Of a stretch of DNA of 64,000 nt, positions 1-8,776 are shown one piece after another. The stretch spans positions 1,922,001 through 1,986,000 of the forward strand of contig NZ_LT629788.1 of the NCBI RefSeq assembly GCF_900105805.1, in the 5' to 3' direction. Under the pieces are notes generated by a model that was given only the letters and a program-made list of their open reading frames with translations, searched no databases and was not told where the DNA came from. This stretch comes from Pseudomonas moraviensis (GTDB lineage Bacteria > Pseudomonadota > Gammaproteobacteria > Pseudomonadales > Pseudomonadaceae). The stretch's first letter is position 1. Each line of letters starts with the position of its first letter. The translations under genes and the position numbers were made by a program.

Positions 1-2
1 TC

Positions 3-764
3 AAGAACCAGGACAGCTCATCGGGCAAAGGTGATTTTTACGGCTATGGCGCCAACACCGAGGCCGGCGGGATCAGTTTTATCGGCGCCGACCTGTTCGG
101 CGCAAGCCCCATCGGCGGCGCACTTTACGCCTCCGAACTGAGCGACACCTGGCACCAGTACTACGGCAACCTGCACTTCAAACAGTCCGGCGTGCTGCTT
201 GACGCCAACCTCTACCACACCCGCGACACCGGCCGCGCATTGGCCGGCGAGATCGATAACACCGCGTTCAGCCTCTCCGGCAAATACAGCTTCGGCCCCC
301 ACGCGGTGATGCTCGGCTGGCAGCGCATCAACGGCGACACGCCGTTCGACTTCGTTGGCGGCGACTCGATCTACCTCGCCAACTCGATCAAATACGCCGA
401 CTTCAACGGCGCCAACGAACGTTCCTGGCAAGCCCGCTACGACCTCGACTTCGGCGCCTTCGGCATCCCCGGCCTGAACTTCATGACCCGCTACGTCCGC
501 GGCAGCCACATCGACGGCACCCACGCCCCCAAGGGCGGCGCGTACAACCCGTTCGACGCCGACAGCGGCGACTATCAACCGCAACAGGGTGATGGCGGCA
601 AGCACTGGGAACGCGACATCGACCTGAAATACATCGTCCAGTCCGGTGCCGCGAAGGATTTGTCGGTACAGCTTTCCCACGTCACCCACCGCGCCAACGA
701 AGCGCAGGCTGGCGATGACATTGACCGGATCTACGTGGTCGTCCAGTACCCACTTGGTTTCTGA
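3..764 (+). CDS. OprD-family outer membrane porin, 3' part
   Basis: Only the C-terminal ~253 residues are inside the window; the open frame runs in from the left edge, so the start is missing. The residues alternate in the manner of beta-barrel strands, with aromatic girdle residues and acidic, glycine-rich loops, for example around GGAYNPFDADSG. The protein ends in YPLGF, a C-terminal aromatic typical of BAM-recognised porins. The closing segment (HWERDIDLKYIVQSGAAKDL, then RIYVVVQYPL) is characteristic of the OprD/OpdK family, which takes up basic amino acids or small carboxylates in Pseudomonas. The substrate cannot be told from this fragment. A REP pair follows the stop. Confidence 0.85.
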   Translation, partial: KNQDSSSGKGDFYGYGANTEAGGISFIGADLFGASPIGGALYASELSDTWHQYYGNLHFKQSGVLLDANLYHTRDTGRALAGEIDNTAFSLSGKYSFGPHAVMLGWQRINGDTPFDFVGGDSIYLANSIKYADFNGANERSWQARYDLDFGAFGIPGLNFMTRYVRGSHIDGTHAPKGGAYNPFDADSGDYQPQQGDGGKHWERDIDLKYIVQSGAAKDLSVQLSHVTHRANEAQAGDDIDRIYVVVQYPLGF

Positions 765-800
765 AAGAAACACTCACGTCCCTTTGCAATGCGGCCCCAT

Positions 801-886
801 GTAGGAGTGAGCCTGCTCGCGATAGCGGTGTGTCAGTCAACACCAATTTCTCGGGAGGACGCCATCGCGAGCAGGCTCACTCCTAC
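801..886. repeat. REP-like inverted pair
   Basis: The arm GTAGGAGTGAGCCTGCTCGC is found again inverted about 50 bases later (gcgagcaggctcactcctac). This is a REP doublet like those at 16225, 17352 and 26649. It lies between the porin and the lipoprotein cluster, where it may act as a transcript end. Confidence 0.85.
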
Positions 887-1065
887 ATCGGATGCGTTTC
901 CCATCCAAACAGTAGCCGAATCTATCCTTGCAGCACGGCGATCACCGCTAGCCAAATGCCATCACCTCCCTTATCCTGCGCACCCGCAAAAAAAGCCAAG
1001 CCAGGAAGGCATTGATTGACCTTCCTGTTTGTAGTCAATCAACACACCCGGATTCAGGGATGAAC

Positions 1066-1719
1066 ATGTTCCAGTTATTCAAACTCGGCATGGCCGTTGT
1101 GCTCGCCGCGACGCTCAGCGGCTGCATTACCGAAAGCGCCTCATGGGTCAGCGAACCCTTGCAACCCAAGGCCAGCGAGCCAGTCAGTTACCTCGTGGGC
1201 TCAATCGGGCCGCAATCTCTCAAGCAGTCCGCTGCTGACAACCAGCGAATCTTCTTCCGCAAACGCGGTTCGGAATACGGGGCCGCCGGTGTCTGGAAAA
1301 TGGCCGGCGCTTACTCAACGCCGCAGGATATTCAGGACGGAGCCGGCGCAGCGAGCGTATTCGTGCTGCCGCTCAAGCCGGGCGATTACGAGTTCTATGA
1401 TTTCCAGTTCTTTTCCGCACGCTACCAACCAGGGCTCGGCACCGTTTTCACCTCAGCCGAGGCCCGCGAGAAATTCAACCTGCCGATGCGCCTTGAAGCC
1501 GGCAAGGCCTATTACATCGGTGAGTTCCGTTCGTTTTGCATGACCGCAGGATTCTGCGCGTTCCGCTGGAATGATCAAAACGCCCGTGATGCCACCGTCG
1601 CTCAGCGCATGACCCCAGGGCTGCCAACCCTGCAACCGCTGAAGCTCGACCTGAAAAACGCTGAGCCCTACATCTTTACCGGCCCTACTCCAGGTGCGGC
1701 CGTGGACGCCAAACCATGA
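1066..1719 (+). CDS. putative lipoprotein, function unknown
   Basis: This 217-residue protein starts with a hydrophobic signal and a lipobox (ATLSGC), so it is probably an outer-membrane lipoprotein. ATG 1066 is preferred because AGGGA lies 5 bases upstream; ATG 1060 in the same frame is an alternative. The sequence contains FVLPLKPGDYEFYDFQFF and AGKAYYIGEF, the kind of compact beta domain seen in DUF2846-like lipoproteins, but I do not recognise the family firmly. It overlaps the next lipoprotein gene by four bases (ATGA), so three lipoproteins form one transcript. No function is proposed. Confidence 0.8.
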   Translation: MFQLFKLGMAVVLAATLSGCITESASWVSEPLQPKASEPVSYLVGSIGPQSLKQSAADNQRIFFRKRGSEYGAAGVWKMAGAYSTPQDIQDGAGAASVFVLPLKPGDYEFYDFQFFSARYQPGLGTVFTSAEAREKFNLPMRLEAGKAYYIGEFRSFCMTAGFCAFRWNDQNARDATVAQRMTPGLPTLQPLKLDLKNAEPYIFTGPTPGAAVDAKP

Positions 1720-2231
1720 GAACAGTCATCGCCCTCACCGCCGCCGCTCTGTTGACCGGTTGCGCGGCCACCAACACCTTGCCAGAGCGCACGCTCGCAG
1801 ACGGTCAAGATTATCTGCAGCCGATTCACGTTATGGTCGATGATCCGGAAAATGGCTCCAGCCTGCGCAACCACCTGCGTCAGACCGGCGTGTTCCGCAC
1901 CATCGAAACCGGCAGCGGCAAAGCTGACGAGTACAACGTGCAGGTCAAGCTCAATGTGGAGCGTCACCTGCCGCCATTTCCGGTCATCCTGCTGAGCAGC
2001 GCGACGTTGTTCCTGCTGCCGCTGTCGAACGAATTCGACACGCAAAGCGAATTCACCGTGTTCCAGGGTGACAAGCGCCTGAAGCAATACACCTATCGCA
2101 ACACCACTGAAAAATACATCTGGCTGCTGGATCAGGGCGGTGAGATGCGCGAACAGAACCTCAGCCGCATCGCTCGCGCCTTCGCGCAGGATGTGCAGCA
2201 AGACCGGCTGATCCCGGCAGTCGCGCAATGA
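1716..2231 (+). CDS. putative lipoprotein, second of three
   Basis: The 171-residue product begins MRTVIALTAAALLTGCAA, a short lipoprotein signal with the lipobox LTGC. A hydrophobic stretch around residues 88-102 (FPVILLSSATLFLLPLS) could be a membrane-contacting segment. It shares layout with the following gene: a lipobox, a VYxx-like central hydrophobic run, and a final basic-acidic segment ending DRLIP. The two are therefore probably diverged paralogues. Start and stop overlap both neighbours by four bases. No known family is recognised. Confidence 0.8.
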   Translation: MRTVIALTAAALLTGCAATNTLPERTLADGQDYLQPIHVMVDDPENGSSLRNHLRQTGVFRTIETGSGKADEYNVQVKLNVERHLPPFPVILLSSATLFLLPLSNEFDTQSEFTVFQGDKRLKQYTYRNTTEKYIWLLDQGGEMREQNLSRIARAFAQDVQQDRLIPAVAQ

Positions 2232-2749
2232 ACCTCGCCATGATGAAAGTCGCCGGCCTGCTCTGCGCCTCACTGATGCTGGGCGGCTGCGCCAACACCT
2301 TGCAACCGCTCGACTACCATGCAGACCAAGCCTATGTGCCGGTCACGCTCGGCATGGGGCCGGCGTATACGCGCATCGACGAGCAGCATCAGCGCGAAAC
2401 CATCAGCGTCCTGAAAAAAACCGGCGCGTTCTCGATGCTCGATGGCGGTTACACCCGCAACGGCTACAGCCTGTTGATCACCGAACCCGGTGACGGCAAG
2501 GTCAACTGGCTGGCGCTGGTCAACGTCTTCACACTGTTCACCTTCCCGATGCCCTACCACTACCAGGACAACCTGCGCGGCTCGGTCTTCAAGGATGGTC
2601 AACTGCTCAAAACCTACAACTACTCGCGCGAGGGCTGGAGCGTAATGGCGTGGTACGTGCCGATTCCAGCGTTTGAAAACAAACGGCAGATGCTCGATCA
2701 GTTATTGCGCGAGATGGATCGGGACCGGCTGATTCCTTACAGCCACTAG
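2228..2749 (+). CDS. putative lipoprotein, third of three
   Basis: The 173-residue protein has the lipobox LGGC after a short hydrophobic signal. It contains a central hydrophobic run (VNVFTLFTFPMPYHY) and ends in MDRDRLIPYSH, mirroring the DRLIP ending of the preceding protein. This supports an origin by duplication. Translational coupling with the upstream gene (ATGA overlap) suggests the three lipoproteins are made together. An ATPase gene follows after 33 bases and may be read through. Function unknown. Confidence 0.8.
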   Translation: MNLAMMKVAGLLCASLMLGGCANTLQPLDYHADQAYVPVTLGMGPAYTRIDEQHQRETISVLKKTGAFSMLDGGYTRNGYSLLITEPGDGKVNWLALVNVFTLFTFPMPYHYQDNLRGSVFKDGQLLKTYNYSREGWSVMAWYVPIPAFENKRQMLDQLLREMDRDRLIPYSH

Positions 2750-2782
2750 CATTTTTTCAAGGCCAGGAGGCCGTTCTACCCC

Positions 2783-4381
2783 ATGAAGATAAAGCACATC
2801 TGGCTGTCGGCCATACGCACGCTCAACACGCCAAGCCAAACGGTTAACGCCAATAACCTCATGTCGCACTGGCAAGCACTGCAGCAGAGCGGCGCGATCA
2901 CCCTTGGCGATATCAATGTTTTCATTGGCGAGAATGGCTCGGGTAAATCAACCGTCATCGACATGGTCAGGGCGTTGAAACACCCGGAAATACTGGCCTC
3001 GCTCCCACGGGAAAATCCGCCGCGACAGATTCTGCCCGGCTACAGCATCAGCTTTGATAATGACGACAATTGGTCGTACTTCTTTTCCGGAAATACGTTC
3101 GACCCGGATCTGGACTGCATTGAAAACGTCGCGTGCAGTCAGCTCCTGCTCATACCCAGCCAACGAAAACACTATGTGCGTTCCAGCGACCTGCACAAGC
3201 ACGCCCTGTTTTCACCCGTACCGCGTTTTTACGAATACGCCAATATTCATTACCGCAACGGCATGACGCTCGAAGATCAATTCAGCGAAGACGCTGTCGC
3301 GGAACTGAACAAAAGCAAGCCGTTTCTGTGCAGCCTGGCGACTGATCGGCAAGGGAGTTTCGGTGCCACGCTGATTGACGACGGCACTTTCCAGCTCGGC
3401 GAGGACGGTCGTTTGTCGGTGTGGATCAAGGACGACCCCAAAATGCCCAACCAACTACCCGTGAGCTGGCTTCCCACAGGCTGGAAGTCTTATGCGCTGA
3501 TGGCCGCCTGGCTGCGAAATTGCCCGAAGCATGCCATCTGCCTGCTGGAGGAACCGGAAAGTCACCTGCATCCGAAAATGCTCAGGTTTGTGATGGATTC
3601 CCTGATCGAAATTGCCACCGAACGCCATCAACAACTGCTGATCAGCACGCATTCTGCGACCGTCATCAATATCGCGGCGAAAGACAAACTAACGTTGTTC
3701 GAGATGTGCGGAAGCCATATCAAGAGCCAGCCCGATCGGCGCGACATTCTTGATCGTTTGGGCTATCTGGCGTCGGATATCCTGCAGGCCAACTGCATCG
3801 TCTGGGTTGAAGGGCCCTCAGACCGTACGTATCTCAACTACTGGCTGGCAGGCCGTGCCCCCGAGCTAGTTGAAGGTATTCACTATTCGGTCATGTATTA
3901 CGGCGGCAGGCTGCTGAGCCACCTCGGCGTAGCGGAAGAAAACGAAGACGACAGTGAAGATAACAGTGCCGACTTCATCAATCTGCAGTCGTTGAACAGA
4001 AACTCGGCGATTCTGATCGACAGCGATAAATCCAGCGCCAAGGGAAAACTGCGCAAGACCAAAGAGCGCGTGATTAAAGAGATCCAGGCTAACGGCGGCG
4101 TCGCTTGGGTCACCAAGGGTCGGGAAATCGAGAACTACATCGCCCCCCAATATATGGAAGTGGCGATCAAGCAAGTTCACCGTACTGCCAAACGCATCGT
4201 TTCCCAGTCGATCTGGGCCAATGCCCTGGAATACAAGAAGCTTCACGCACGCAAGAAAACCGTGGCCAACAAGGTCAAGGTCGCGGCGAAGATCAGCAGT
4301 GAGTACAAGCCAGATTATTCGGTTCTGGACCTCGGCGAGCGCATTGATGAGCTATGCACATTCATTCGCAAATGCAACTGA
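2783..4381 (+). CDS. OLD-family ATP-dependent nuclease-like protein (AAA + TOPRIM)
   Basis: This 532-residue protein has a Walker A motif GENGSGKST at residues 49-57 and a Walker B/signature stretch LLEEPESHLHP near residue 255. An H-motif region (LISTHSATVI) follows, then a TOPRIM domain: EGPSDRTYL near 341 supplies the acidic residue and LIDSDKS near 411 the DxD-like pair. This is the organisation of class 1 OLD nucleases, ATPase-gated DNA nucleases known from phage P2 Old and related anti-phage proteins. A clear ribosome site (CCAGGAGG) precedes the ATG. No partner helicase, reverse transcriptase or PARIS-type partner is adjacent, so it is a solitary OLD. A defence role is plausible but not shown. 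Confidence 0.8.
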   Translation: MKIKHIWLSAIRTLNTPSQTVNANNLMSHWQALQQSGAITLGDINVFIGENGSGKSTVIDMVRALKHPEILASLPRENPPRQILPGYSISFDNDDNWSYFFSGNTFDPDLDCIENVACSQLLLIPSQRKHYVRSSDLHKHALFSPVPRFYEYANIHYRNGMTLEDQFSEDAVAELNKSKPFLCSLATDRQGSFGATLIDDGTFQLGEDGRLSVWIKDDPKMPNQLPVSWLPTGWKSYALMAAWLRNCPKHAICLLEEPESHLHPKMLRFVMDSLIEIATERHQQLLISTHSATVINIAAKDKLTLFEMCGSHIKSQPDRRDILDRLGYLASDILQANCIVWVEGPSDRTYLNYWLAGRAPELVEGIHYSVMYYGGRLLSHLGVAEENEDDSEDNSADFINLQSLNRNSAILIDSDKSSAKGKLRKTKERVIKEIQANGGVAWVTKGREIENYIAPQYMEVAIKQVHRTAKRIVSQSIWANALEYKKLHARKKTVANKVKVAAKISSEYKPDYSVLDLGERIDELCTFIRKCN

Positions 4382-4487
4382 ACTGCCTGGGCACTGAAGC
4401 TCCGGCAACGAGCGCCTGATCAGGCAGGCTCGCTCGCGCAGCGCCATGGATTTCTCATGCGACAAGGACCCGTCCTGCCTTGACGAG

Positions 4488-4560
4488 ATCGCACCCTCGA
4501 TCATTACCTCTGCCCACCCGGCTCCACGCAACCACCGTTAAGCGACGCCGTCACCGCCGT
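4488..4560 (+). pseudogene. remnant of a DUF6124-type gene
   Basis: About 70 bases match the intact gene at 15793-16152. The stretch CTCGATCATTACCTCTGCCC, then the following cacccggctccacg and gccgtcaccgcc, corresponds to roughly 15888-15962, with one substitution and a small deletion. No open frame survives. It lies just before the first palindrome-promoter gene, as the larger remnant at 14201 lies before the fourth. Confidence 0.65.
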
Positions 4561-4631
4561 AAGGCGCTTGCAACCGACGAAGCTTTCTCGGGCGCAGCGT
4601 CCGGAAAGGCGACCGCTCGTCGGATATCACC

Positions 4632-4659
4632 GCACACCTGTCAAGTCTGACAGGTGTGC
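4632..4659. promoter_or_regulatory. palindromic site 1 upstream of modular protein gene
   Basis: Twelve-base arms GCACACCTGTCA and TGACAGGTGTGC flank the spacer AGTC. The same core appears before each gene of this locus (8694, 12219, 14642), each time after a nearby GTCGGA. The site is 54 bases before the ATG at 4714. It is probably an operator for a dimeric regulator, or part of the promoter; the regulator is not identified. Confidence 0.75.
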
Positions 4660-4713
4660 ATTCACGCCAAGTCGCGTTAACTCGTTCCGTCACTTCCCGT
4701 CGGAGCCGTCTCC

Positions 4714-7700
4714 ATGTCCAGCCCCCAAAAACCCCTGCTACTCGCAGAACTTGGCATTCCTGGTCGCAGCAAGGACCCGGTGTCGAAGGATCCCGATGTC
4801 TGGGGTATCAACATCGCCGCCGCGTTGGACAACTTTCCGTATCACGGCCTGCGGTGCGAGGCGGGGCCGTGGGGAAATATGGCGAGTGGCGACAGGCTGA
4901 CGATATTTTGGGGCACCGGGCACAACGTGCTGACCCAGACCGTCCTCAAGGATGAGGTCGATACGCAACTGCGCATGTTCGTGCCTTCGCGGCACATGGT
5001 CGACGGCGAGTTTGCGGTGTCCTATTCCGTCAAGCCGCTGGGCGGCACAGATCAACCGTCCGAAGTCATGCAGGTGCTGGTCAAGCTGACGCGCCCGGGT
5101 GGCCACGATAACAACGGTGACGACGGCCATTCCAGGCTGATCATGATCATTGCGCAGGAGATTCTTGACGGCGGCATCCACGAGGGCAACGTGGCCGCTG
5201 GCGTGGACATCAGCATTGGCAAGGCCGACGGCACACCGCCCTATCCCTTCGCCGCGGCCGGCGATATTTGCCGCGTGAGTTGGGGTGGAATCTTCGTGCT
5301 CAGTGCTCCACTGACCCAGGACCAGGCCGAAGGCACGGCGCCGATCATCGTGAAAATCAAAGAAGATATCATCCGTGAAGCGGGTGATGCCGGTGGTCCA
5401 GGGATCCCCGGAGTGGCCGTGGTGTTCGAGGTGTACGACAAGGTTTTCAACCGTTCCGAGGACTGGAGTCCTGAACAGCGTGTGGTGGTGGCCGTTCATG
5501 CGACCCGGCTGGGTGCGCCGTTGCTCAAGGAGGCGCTAAACAACGTGCTGGACGTCGACCAATTGGGCGACGCCGATGGCACCGTGCAAGTGGTCGCCAC
5601 AGACAATGCCCACTTCAAAATCGGTGACATTCCGTTCATCAAGATCAAGGGCACGCCGGTCGAAGGTCCACCGATTGATCTGGAAATAGAAGGCCTCCCG
5701 CTGATCAGCGTGCCGAGCGTTGTTGAAACCAAGGCCCCCAATGCCGTGCTGCGTCAGTTGGCCAAGTCCCAGATCACCGTGTCTTACCGCCTGAAAAAAG
5801 CCGATGGCAGCGCCGACCTGATATCCAACGGCCAATTCATCCGCGCCATCGGCGAAGTCCAGCGCCTGGCCGCGCCGATCATGCTGGACGAGAACTCCGG
5901 GGCGCTGGATCCCGCACTGCCCCAGGTGCGTCTCGAAATCCCCTTCGACAAATCCTTTGCCGAAGGTCAGGAGCTCAACATATTCATGCTCGGCACCACG
6001 TCAGGCCTCAAGCCCTACCTGCCTGCTCTGCCAACGCGCCCCATCACCCACAACGACATCGTCGCAGCCAAACCGCTGTCGTACAGCATTGACGGCAACC
6101 ACCTGACCCCGGTCAACGGCGGCACGGCGGAGTTCTACTACCAACTCCTGATCCCGAGCGCGGCGTTCGCCAAGCTGGACGCGTACCAGGCCTCCCACGC
6201 CATTCGCGAGTCGATCCACACCGACATCCTGCGAGTCGGCAAACCACGCCGGGAACTGCCCGAACCGGTGGTGGCCGGCGTGGTGGACGGCGTCCTGCCC
6301 GCCGACACCCCCGGCACCACCGCGACGATCATCTACACGGAAACGGTCAAAGGCGATGAAGCGTTCATGTTCTGGGTCGGCTCGATCACCGGTGAGTATC
6401 CCGACTCGATCAAGCTGAACGAATTTACCGCCGGTAAGGAAATACCGTTCACCATCCCGGCCGCGATGATCAAGGACAACGAAGGCGGGACGGTGGTGGC
6501 CAGGTACGAAATCAAGCGTGCGGATGGGAGGACCAGTTATGCCGAGCCGCTGGAGTTTCGTGTCGGCGTGGCGCTGGATCTGAAAGAGCCGAAAATCAAG
6601 CAAGCCCCGAACGACACCAGCCTTGACCCACTGGAGGCCCAGAACGCACTGACCTCCGTGATCAACTATGACGGCATGCTGGTCGGCGACAGGATTATCG
6701 TCCGCTTGACCGGCGCCCCCGGAACGCCGGCTGCCGGTTCGCACACCACCGAGCCATGGCCCGTCACCACCGTCGGCCCGCAGGAAATACCGCTGGCCGT
6801 CTCGGTGCTCGCCTTCAACCTCGCCAAGTCCATCACGCTGGATTACACGGTAACGCGCGGCACCCAGGATCCGAAAGAGTCGCGGATTCGTGCGCTGGCG
6901 GTGTTGCAACTGCGTGTGGATCTTTCGCACTCGCCGAAAATCATTCAAGCGGCCGACGGTGGTAACGGCACTGACCTGGATGTGTCCACGCTCACTGCTG
7001 CGGCGACTCTTCGTGGCGGTTTCTGGCCGCACATTGCCAGCGGCCAGCGTGTCTGGATGCGAGTGGAAGGCACAAAAAAAGACGATAAACCATATACGCG
7101 CACCCTGTGGACTGGCCCGAGCAATGCGGTGAACGCCCTCTGGATATCGCAAGGTTATCTCGATGCATCCTTGCCCTTGGCTGATCTGCAGTGGTTGAAG
7201 GATCAAAGCGAACTGGCGGTGACGTTCATGTCCACCCCGGATCACAGCACGGATGAAAACCTGGCGCTGAGTTTTCCGGTACGTACTTATACCGTGAAGG
7301 CCGTTGAGGATGCGGTGCTAGTGAAATTCACCAATGCGCCTTACGTGATCGCACCGAGAGGTCGGCTTAAGGATATCGAAGTTCAACTCAGCAATTTGGA
7401 CGGAACCCCCCTGCAGGGAACCGTCACATTGGACCTCCCCGCTGATTTCAGCTTTAGCGATGGAGGAAGCGGCTCACGGGATTTCCCCAGCGACATCGAG
7501 GGCAAAGTCAGTGTCCGCGGTGTAACAGGCGCTCAGACAAGTGGAAGTTACAATCTGGTGGCCAGTAAAGGTGCATCAGTTGGCGAGGCATCGGCCACAG
7601 TGACGGCCCAGGGGCAGCTGAAGAACATCCCTATTGGTGGTGGGAGCTGGGACGTGAAAATCAGTGCGGATGGCACGCGTATATACGTTTCCAGTTGGCA

Positions 7701-8472
7701 AAAAAAGAATCTTTCCATTATCGATACAGCAACCCATGAGATTATTACAACAATTGAGAACATCACCGGTGCTCATGGTGTTGCTATAAGTCCGGATGAG
7801 AGATTCTGTTATGTGAGCAACAGATCTGTCGATAAGATCTCGGTAATTGACTTGCATGCCAAGGAGGTCATTCAAACTGTCGATACTGGTGGAGATCCTA
7901 CAGGCCTGATTCTTAGTCTGGATGGTCGCTGGCTATTCTCTTGCAATTACAGTTCAGGCACTATCACAAGATGCAATACTGATACTTTTGCAGCCGAAAC
8001 CATCCCCGCCGGGCGAAATCCACGCCAAGGATTCGCTGGCCCTGATGGCAAATCCATTTACATATGCAATCAGACAAGCTCTGAACTTTCCATCATCGAC
8101 ATCGCAACATTTACCCGTCGCGCAATCGTGCTCCCTGCGCCAGCACTGGGTATCACCATCAACCACGCTGGAGATTCAGCCTATATTGCTACAGCGACCG
8201 GCATTTCAGTCATTGAAATTGAACAGGAAGTAGCAATCCGACACATTGAAAGTATTGGAGGACATGCATTGATCACCAGCAAGACTGACGATTACTTATA
8301 CATTACGAATATAAGTGAAGACTTGTTGCACACCATAAATCTAAGTACTGGCGCTGCTGGGCCAGCCTATCCAATTGGAAGCGGGCCTCGTCACCTCGTA
8401 AGCAGTATGGACGGAGGTTCAATGTATGTATGTAATTATGGGAGTACTTATTTGTCATGGGTTGAATTGTGA
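4714..8472 (+). CDS. large modular Ig-like-repeat protein with C-terminal YVTN-type beta-propeller
   Basis: The 1252-residue protein has no visible signal peptide or membrane segment. Residues 1 to about 855 are a run of beta-rich, Ig-like modules of roughly 100 residues. They share phrases such as ITLDYTVTRG, EVMQVLVKLT and GTVVARYEIKR with the protein at 8777-11854. A junction (RTYTVKAVED, near 856-866) is followed by another beta domain to about 965. Then come about seven propeller blades, for example SPDERFCYVSNRSVDKISVI and SMDGGSMYVCNYG, of the YVTN/YncE type. The coding sequence after the junction is visibly richer in A+T. A palindrome 54 bases upstream and GGAG before the ATG support the start. 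It is probably a surface, secreted or binding protein, but the export route is not evident and the function is unknown. Confidence 0.85.
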   Translation: MSSPQKPLLLAELGIPGRSKDPVSKDPDVWGINIAAALDNFPYHGLRCEAGPWGNMASGDRLTIFWGTGHNVLTQTVLKDEVDTQLRMFVPSRHMVDGEFAVSYSVKPLGGTDQPSEVMQVLVKLTRPGGHDNNGDDGHSRLIMIIAQEILDGGIHEGNVAAGVDISIGKADGTPPYPFAAAGDICRVSWGGIFVLSAPLTQDQAEGTAPIIVKIKEDIIREAGDAGGPGIPGVAVVFEVYDKVFNRSEDWSPEQRVVVAVHATRLGAPLLKEALNNVLDVDQLGDADGTVQVVATDNAHFKIGDIPFIKIKGTPVEGPPIDLEIEGLPLISVPSVVETKAPNAVLRQLAKSQITVSYRLKKADGSADLISNGQFIRAIGEVQRLAAPIMLDENSGALDPALPQVRLEIPFDKSFAEGQELNIFMLGTTSGLKPYLPALPTRPITHNDIVAAKPLSYSIDGNHLTPVNGGTAEFYYQLLIPSAAFAKLDAYQASHAIRESIHTDILRVGKPRRELPEPVVAGVVDGVLPADTPGTTATIIYTETVKGDEAFMFWVGSITGEYPDSIKLNEFTAGKEIPFTIPAAMIKDNEGGTVVARYEIKRADGRTSYAEPLEFRVGVALDLKEPKIKQAPNDTSLDPLEAQNALTSVINYDGMLVGDRIIVRLTGAPGTPAAGSHTTEPWPVTTVGPQEIPLAVSVLAFNLAKSITLDYTVTRGTQDPKESRIRALAVLQLRVDLSHSPKIIQAADGGNGTDLDVSTLTAAATLRGGFWPHIASGQRVWMRVEGTKKDDKPYTRTLWTGPSNAVNALWISQGYLDASLPLADLQWLKDQSELAVTFMSTPDHSTDENLALSFPVRTYTVKAVEDAVLVKFTNAPYVIAPRGRLKDIEVQLSNLDGTPLQGTVTLDLPADFSFSDGGSGSRDFPSDIEGKVSVRGVTGAQTSGSYNLVASKGASVGEASATVTAQGQLKNIPIGGGSWDVKISADGTRIYVSSWQKKNLSIIDTATHEIITTIENITGAHGVAISPDERFCYVSNRSVDKISVIDLHAKEVIQTVDTGGDPTGLILSLDGRWLFSCNYSSGTITRCNTDTFAAETIPAGRNPRQGFAGPDGKSIYICNQTSSELSIIDIATFTRRAIVLPAPALGITINHAGDSAYIATATGISVIEIEQEVAIRHIESIGGHALITSKTDDYLYITNISEDLLHTINLSTGAAGPAYPIGSGPRHLVSSMDGGSMYVCNYGSTYLSWVEL

Positions 8473-8693
8473 TTTTCTTCCAACCCTTTAACCGACATGT
8501 GAGGGCTGGATCAGGCCAATCGTTAAATCGACATCTTTATGGCAGCCTTCGACGTATTAGCGGAGCGCCTTCTAAACGCACCGGTTTGTGACGTAATCGG
8601 CCGGTTATCGGCATGAAAGCGCAGCGCAATTTTTACGGGTTTTATCAGCGGCGACTCGACCTCTCCAACATTACCACCCGTCGGATTTCCGCC

Positions 8694-8719
8694 CGCACCT
8701 GTCAGATGTGACAGGTGCG
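8694..8719. promoter_or_regulatory. palindromic site 2 upstream of modular protein gene
   Basis: Arms CGCACCTGTCA and TGACAGGTGCG flank the spacer GATG; a GTCGGA motif lies just upstream. It is 58 bases before the ATG at 8777 and matches site 1 in core and spacing. The 220 bases between the previous stop and this site hold no gene that I can see. Confidence 0.75.
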
Positions 8720-8776
8720 CAATCTCCCTTTTAGCCGTTCAATCACTCCATCGCTCAAGCCCACGGAGTGGCCACC

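Noticed and set aside
801..886. CRISPR-like repeats
   Set aside because: Only inverted pairs are present, with no regular direct repeats and spacers; these are REP elements.
6001..7245. Long minus-strand open frame opposite the first modular gene
   Set aside because: It is a shadow of the GC-rich coding strand, with no ribosome site or family motif; the same kind of shadow occurs opposite the second modular gene.
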